From assembly GCF_017569925.1 (NCBI RefSeq), contig NZ_CP050854.1, positions 3,348,001 through 3,412,000 of the forward strand: DNA of 64,000 nt, read 5' to 3'. The stretch is from Brenneria izadpanahii (GTDB taxonomy: Bacteria > Pseudomonadota > Gammaproteobacteria > Enterobacterales > Enterobacteriaceae). This document shows, piece by piece, positions 60,054-64,000 of this stretch (positions within the stretch are counted from its first letter, which is position 1; each line of letters starts with the position of its first letter). The notes under the pieces are model-generated. The model searched no databases. It worked only from the letters and a program-made list of their open reading frames with translations, and was not told the DNA's origin. The position numbers and the translations under genes are program-made.

Positions 60054-60596
60054 ATGAACCGGTTCGTTATTGCAGACTCAAGGAAGTGTATTGGTTGCCG
60101 CACTTGTGAAATAGCCTGTGTTCTGGCCCACAGCGACGGCAAAACGTCCTCATTATCGCCAGAACATTTTTCGCCGCGTCTCAAAGTGGTGAAAGGGCTG
60201 AATATCAGCACCACCGTTCAATGCCGCCAGTGTGAAGATGCGCCCTGCTCCACGGTGTGTCCGAATGGCGCCATCATCCACGCGGATGACTGTATCAAGG
60301 TGCAACAGGAAAAATGCATCGGCTGTAAGACATGCGTTGTCGCCTGCCCTTACGGCGCGATGTCCGTGATCGTCAAGCCCATTGCCCGCATCGGCCAGTA
60401 TCAGGCGCTGGGCCAGCGTATAAAAGCCGAGGCGCATAAATGCGATCTGTGCGAAGGGCGGGCGGCGGGCCCGGCCTGCGTTGAAGTTTGCCCGATGAAG
60501 GCATTACGACTGATCGGCCGTGATGATATTCAGGCCATGATCCAGCAAAAACAACGGCGAGCGGCGCTTGATGAAGCCGCAGGAATGCAGTTCTGA
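60054..60596 (+). CDS. hydN: electron transport protein HydN
   Basis: 180 residues (E. coli 175). Four 4Fe-4S clusters: CIGCRTCEIAC, CRQCEDAPCSTVCP, CIGCKTCVVACP and CDLCEGRAAGPACVEVCP. It is the HycB/HyfA-like partner thought to serve FdhF. GGAG lies 8 bases before the ATG. It precedes fdhF by 28 bases in the same unit, as hydN accompanies formate hydrogenlyase genes elsewhere. Confidence 0.94.
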   Translation: MNRFVIADSRKCIGCRTCEIACVLAHSDGKTSSLSPEHFSPRLKVVKGLNISTTVQCRQCEDAPCSTVCPNGAIIHADDCIKVQQEKCIGCKTCVVACPYGAMSVIVKPIARIGQYQALGQRIKAEAHKCDLCEGRAAGPACVEVCPMKALRLIGRDDIQAMIQQKQRRAALDEAAGMQF

Positions 60597-60624
60597 CAAG
60601 GTACGCTGAAGGAGAATAATCATC

Positions 60625-62775
60625 ATGCAGAAAGTTATCACCGTCTGTCCTTATTGCGGGTCAGGCTGCAAAATTCACTTGCTGGTTGAACACGGTAAAG
60701 TTGTCGGCGCTGAAGGCGCCAACGGGCATACCAACGAAGGCGAACTGTGCCTTAAAGGTTATTATGGCTGGGATTTTCTTAACGACACCAAGCTACTGAC
60801 GCCACGGTTGAAACAGCCGCTGATCCGGCGCCGGAAAGGCGAACCGTTTGAAGCGGTATCCTGGGATGAGGCGATCGCCTTCGCCAGCTCACGCCTGAAA
60901 GCCATTAAAGAGAAGTACGGCGCCGAATCCATTATGCACACCGGTTCATCGCGCGGCCCCGGTAACGAAACCAACTACGTTATGCAAAAATTCGCCCGCG
61001 CCGTAACCGGCAATAACAACGTCGATTGCTGCGCCCGCGTCTGCCATGGCCCTTCCGTTGCCGGATTACGGGTAACCTTGGGCAACGGAGCGATGAGCAA
61101 CTCCATCAACGAAATTGAGCATACCGAATGTATTCTGGTGTTCGGCTATAACGCCGCCGATTCGCATCCGATCGTGGCGCGCCGTATCCTGAAGGCCAAA
61201 GAGCGCGGAGCCAAAATCATCGTCTGCGATCCCCGCCACATCGAAACGGCGCGTATCGCCGATCTGTGGCTGCCGCTGAAAAACGGCTCCAATATGGCGT
61301 TAGTCAATGCCTTTGCCAACGTGCTGATTAACGAAGGTCTTTACAACAAGGAGTATGTCGCCCGCCATACGGAAGGGTTTGAGGAATATAGCCAGATTGT
61401 CGCCAAATATACGCCGGAATATGTCGCGGACATCACCGGACTGTCTCCGCAGTTGGTGCGCGAGGCGATGCGCATGTTTGCCGCCGCCCCATCCGCCACC
61501 ATTTTGTGGGGGATGGGCGTCTGTCAGTGGGGCCAGGGCGTGGATGTGGTCAAGGGCTTGTCCGGGTTGGCGCTGTTGACCGGTAATCTGGGGCGGCCAA
61601 ACGTCGGCGTCGGCCCGGTACGCGGCCAGAACAATGTTCAGGGCGCCTGCGACATGGGCGCCCTGCCGGATATGTTCCCCGGCTATCAATCGGTTACCGA
61701 TGAACAAGTCCGCCATAAATTCGCCAAAGCCTGGGGCGTGGCGAGCCTGTCGGACAAAATCGGCTACTCGCTTACCGATGTGCCGCACAAGATCAAAGAA
61801 GGCAAAATCCGGGCAAACTATGTGATGGGAGAAGATCCGCTGCAAACCGAGCCGGACCTATCCATGATGCGGGAAGCGTTCAACGAGCTGGAACTGCTGA
61901 TCGTACAGGATATCTTCATGACCAAAACCGCGTCGGTGGCTGACGTGATCCTGCCCGCCACCTCCTGGGGCGAACACGAAGGCGTTTATTCCGCCGCCGA
62001 CCGCGGCTTTCAGCGCTTTTACAAGGCGGTAGAGCCGAAAGGGGACGTCAAACCCGACTGGGAAATCATCAGCCTGATGGCGACCGCGCTCGGTTATCCC
62101 ATGCATTACAACAACACCCAGGAAATCTGGGATGAACTGCGCCATTTATGCCCGTCGTACTACGGCGCGACCTATGAAAAAATGGCCGGTCTGGGATACG
62201 TTCCCTGGCCCTGCGCCACCGAAGACAGCCCTGGTACGCCGTGGCTGTACGAAGGCAATCAATTTGCCCGCCCCGGCGGTAAAGGATTGCTCTTCGCTAC
62301 CGAGTGGCGTCCGCCGATGGAACTGGTTGATGAAGATTACCCGCTGGTGCTGTGCACCGTGCGTGAAGTCGGCCATTACTCCTGCCGTTCCATGACCGGT
62401 AACTGCACCGCCCTGCAAACGCTGGCAGACGAACCCGGTTACGTGCAGGTCAATCCCGAAGACGCCGAGCGGTTGGGACTGCGCGATCAACAACTGGCCT
62501 GGGTTTCCTCGCGGCGCGGCAAGGTGATTACCCGCGTCGCCGTCAGCGAACGCGTTAATAAAGGCGCGGTGTATATGACCTATCAATGGTGGATTGGCGC
62601 CTGTAATGAGCTGACGCTGGATCACCTCGACCCGATTTCCAAAACGCCGGAATACAAATACTGCGCCGTCAAACTGGAAGCGATAGAGAACCAGCAATGG
62701 GCGGAAAATTATGTCCAGCAGGAATATAGCCAGTTGAAGTCCCACCTGCGTAAGACGGCGGAAGAGATCCGGTAA
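60625..62775 (+). CDS. fdhF: formate dehydrogenase H, cysteine form
   Basis: 716 residues (E. coli FdhF 715), a molybdopterin bis-MGD enzyme oxidising formate to CO2. The 4Fe-4S ligands C8, C11, C15 and C42 are present. The active-site position 140 is Cys (TGC at 61042-61044, in CCARVCHGPSVAG) where E. coli has selenocysteine encoded by UGA; His141 is kept. So the enzyme should not need SelA-D or a SECIS element. AAGGAG precedes the ATG. Together with HydN and Hyf it forms formate hydrogenlyase-2, a complex shown to work in Pectobacterium atrosepticum. Confidence 0.96.
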   Translation: MQKVITVCPYCGSGCKIHLLVEHGKVVGAEGANGHTNEGELCLKGYYGWDFLNDTKLLTPRLKQPLIRRRKGEPFEAVSWDEAIAFASSRLKAIKEKYGAESIMHTGSSRGPGNETNYVMQKFARAVTGNNNVDCCARVCHGPSVAGLRVTLGNGAMSNSINEIEHTECILVFGYNAADSHPIVARRILKAKERGAKIIVCDPRHIETARIADLWLPLKNGSNMALVNAFANVLINEGLYNKEYVARHTEGFEEYSQIVAKYTPEYVADITGLSPQLVREAMRMFAAAPSATILWGMGVCQWGQGVDVVKGLSGLALLTGNLGRPNVGVGPVRGQNNVQGACDMGALPDMFPGYQSVTDEQVRHKFAKAWGVASLSDKIGYSLTDVPHKIKEGKIRANYVMGEDPLQTEPDLSMMREAFNELELLIVQDIFMTKTASVADVILPATSWGEHEGVYSAADRGFQRFYKAVEPKGDVKPDWEIISLMATALGYPMHYNNTQEIWDELRHLCPSYYGATYEKMAGLGYVPWPCATEDSPGTPWLYEGNQFARPGGKGLLFATEWRPPMELVDEDYPLVLCTVREVGHYSCRSMTGNCTALQTLADEPGYVQVNPEDAERLGLRDQQLAWVSSRRGKVITRVAVSERVNKGAVYMTYQWWIGACNELTLDHLDPISKTPEYKYCAVKLEAIENQQWAENYVQQEYSQLKSHLRKTAEEIR

Positions 62776-62849
62776 TAGCCAGTGCGGCGCTGTCTCTGGT
62801 CATAATTATCGGTATATGTAAGCTCAGTGCTATTTCGTGCGCCACAATG

Positions 62850-63190
62850 CCGCCGTTTTTATGCTACCTCGTAGCACGCGCCCGACACGGGGCGGCTCAA
62901 TCGCCGCCCGCCCCGTGACCCCAGGCTTGCGGCTGAAATTATGCCGCTGCGCGGTTCCATCGGTGTTCTCGACCGCTATTCGAGCCGTCAGTGACGGAAT
63001 ACTCGTCTCATCCCTGAGACTCGCCCTGTCGGGCCAGCGCAAGCACTGTTTAAAAACGCTCCAGGCGTTTTTGTCCGACGCGGCACTGGCTCTCGCCGCA
63101 TCCATGCGGCTCGCTCGACGGTCAAGTCCACCGCTGCATAATTTTTTACGCCGAGTAACGGCAAAACCCGCCATAAACCCCTGCATTTGT
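62850..63190. repeat. intergenic string of perfect hairpins, probable dispersed element
   Basis: No credible gene, though both strands are open. Consecutive inverted repeats are: ACGGGGCGG with CCGCC-CG-CCCCGT (62887-62916), CTCG/CGAG (62969-62984), CCGTCA-G-TGACGG (62985-62997), GTCTCA-TCCC-TGAGAC (63005-63020), AAAAACGC/GCGTTTTT (63052-63072) and GCCGCA-TCCA-TGCGGC (63095-63110). It resembles long GC-rich intergenic repeats I recall from Pectobacterium and Dickeya genomes. It separates the convergent fdhF and fhlA genes. Confidence 0.5.
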
Positions 63191-63227
63191 GTCTAAGGAA
63201 CTGGCGGAGGGCATGGGAATTTCCCGC

Positions 63228-64000
63228 TCACTCCATATCTTCGATAGCCTTGACGGAAATCCCCATTCGCTGCATACGCGATAGCAGCGTGGTGCGTTTC
63301 AAGCCCAGCTTGGCGGCGGCGCCTTTCGGGCCGGCGACGATGCCGTTGGTTTCCTTCAGCACCCGGATAATCCGTTGACGTTCAGACTCTTCATCATCAT
63401 CTTCCATGACGGGCGACGGCTCCGGTACGCCTTTGGCCGCCGCCGGAGAAGGCTTGGGCGTGTCAAGGGGCGACAGATGATGCTGCAATTCAGCCAATTG
63501 CAAATTCAGCGTGGTGCCTTTCGTCAGGATCACGGCGCGCTCAATGACATTCTCCAACTCACGCACATTTCCCGGCCAGGGCAGCTTACTCAGTTGACGC
63601 AGCATTTCGGAAGGAATGCTATCTATGGTTCGGTTCATACGCCGTGCGATCTTGCGGGTAAAAAACTTCGCCAACAGCGGAATATCTTCCGGCCGCTCGC
63701 GCAACGGCGGAATGACGATAGGAAAGACATTCAGCCGGTAATAGAGATCGCTGCGATACTCCCGATCGGCCACCATCTGTTTCAGATCGCGATTGGTGGC
63801 GGCGATCAGGCGAACATCAACCGAAATAACTTTGCTGCCCCCCAAGCGCTCTATTTCGCGCTCCTGTAACACCCGCAACAGTTTCGGCTGAAGCTCTAAA
63901 GGAATATCCCCCACTTCATCCAGAAACAGCGTGCTCTTATCCGCCATCTCGAAACGCCCCTGCCGCTGACTTGTCGCGCCGGTAAACGCGCCTTTTTCAT
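63228..64000 (-). CDS. fhlA: formate hydrogenlyase transcriptional activator FhlA (N-terminus outside window)
   Basis: The frame runs off the right edge; 257 C-terminal residues are visible. At the edge the sigma-54 contact motif GAFTGA reads [20 protein letters not shown]. Then come Walker [21 protein letters not shown] and [18 protein letters not shown] of the AAA+ domain, and a C-terminal Fis-type HTH ([23 protein letters not shown]). The order and the adjacent hydN-fdhF identify FhlA, which senses formate with its (unseen) N-terminal GAF domains. HyfR is an alternative. It probably activates the three RpoN promoters in this region. Confidence 0.9.
   Translation of the reverse strand, partial: EKGAFTGATSQRQGRFEMADKSTLFLDEVGDIPLELQPKLLRVLQEREIERLGGSKVISVDVRLIAATNRDLKQMVADREYRSDLYYRLNVFPIVIPPLRERPEDIPLLAKFFTRKIARRMNRTIDSIPSEMLRQLSKLPWPGNVRELENVIERAVILTKGTTLNLQLAELQHHLSPLDTPKPSPAAAKGVPEPSPVMEDDDEESERQRIIRVLKETNGIVAGPKGAAAKLGLKRTTLLSRMQRMGISVKAIEDME

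Noticed and set aside
62830..63196. Frames of 118 and 119 codons on opposite strands
   Set aside because: They overlap one another across the hairpin string; composition reflects the inverted repeats, not coding.

Overview
The window comes from an enterobacterium. Most recognisable proteins are close to Escherichia coli counterparts (AMP nucleosidase, ProP, PatA/PatD, DcuB, GltP, Cbl, Hyf subunits, HydN, FdhF, FhlA). The gene set, a Hyf-type formate hydrogenlyase joined to a Cys-type FdhF together with P19/FTR1-type iron uptake, fits the soft-rot/tree-pathogen family Pectobacteriaceae (Brenneria, Pectobacterium or Dickeya relatives). That placement is inference; there is no rRNA or tRNA in the window.

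Layout. (1) 1-6228: a transport locus with two Opp/Nik-type ATPases (the first cut by the window edge), an MFS exporter, a lipoprotein solute-binding protein and a single-chain fused permease. The gene set resembles the CntABCDF+CntE opine-metallophore systems. (2) 6530-7990: amn. (3) 8015-10060: a candidate Zur-controlled zinc-sparing island with a cysteine-poor DksA paralogue, a COG0523 GTPase lacking the CxCC motif, a small exported Cys-containing protein, and two operators sharing an identical 15-base core. (4) 10270-20286: proP, a stand-alone EF-G paralogue, a predicted small RNA, a secreted carboxylesterase, the putrescine-to-GABA genes patA and patD, and a 52-residue protein. (5) 20382-20774: remains of a Fur-box-preceded FecI-type locus collapsed by deletion. 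(6) 21787-23127: dcuB.

(7) 23192-33440: a sulfonate-type region. A racemase, a CuyA-like cysteate sulfo-lyase and a frameshifted Ldh2-family dehydrogenase are divergent from a SsuABC/TauABC-type transporter and an HcxA-like dehydrogenase. gltP and the sulfur-starvation regulator cbl follow. (8) 33848-37679: an AEC carrier, a DMT-family exporter and a secreted esterase. (9) 37740-45442: a seven-gene FTR1-P19-DUF2318-FtsX-FtsX-ATPase-thioredoxin iron uptake operon with a Fur box.

(10) 45488-64000: a formate hydrogenlyase-2 locus. A hypC gene is divergent from hyfABCDEFGHIJ-hycI; then come a chemoreceptor, hydN-fdhF, and fhlA running off the right end. Three near-consensus sigma-54 promoters (hypC, hyfA, hydN) and inverted TCGTCA-N4-GTGTCGA-like elements upstream of two of them suggest one FhlA/RpoN regulon. 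FdhF has Cys instead of selenocysteine at residue 140. Two related GC-rich dispersed repeats and a string of perfect hairpins occupy intergenic gaps.
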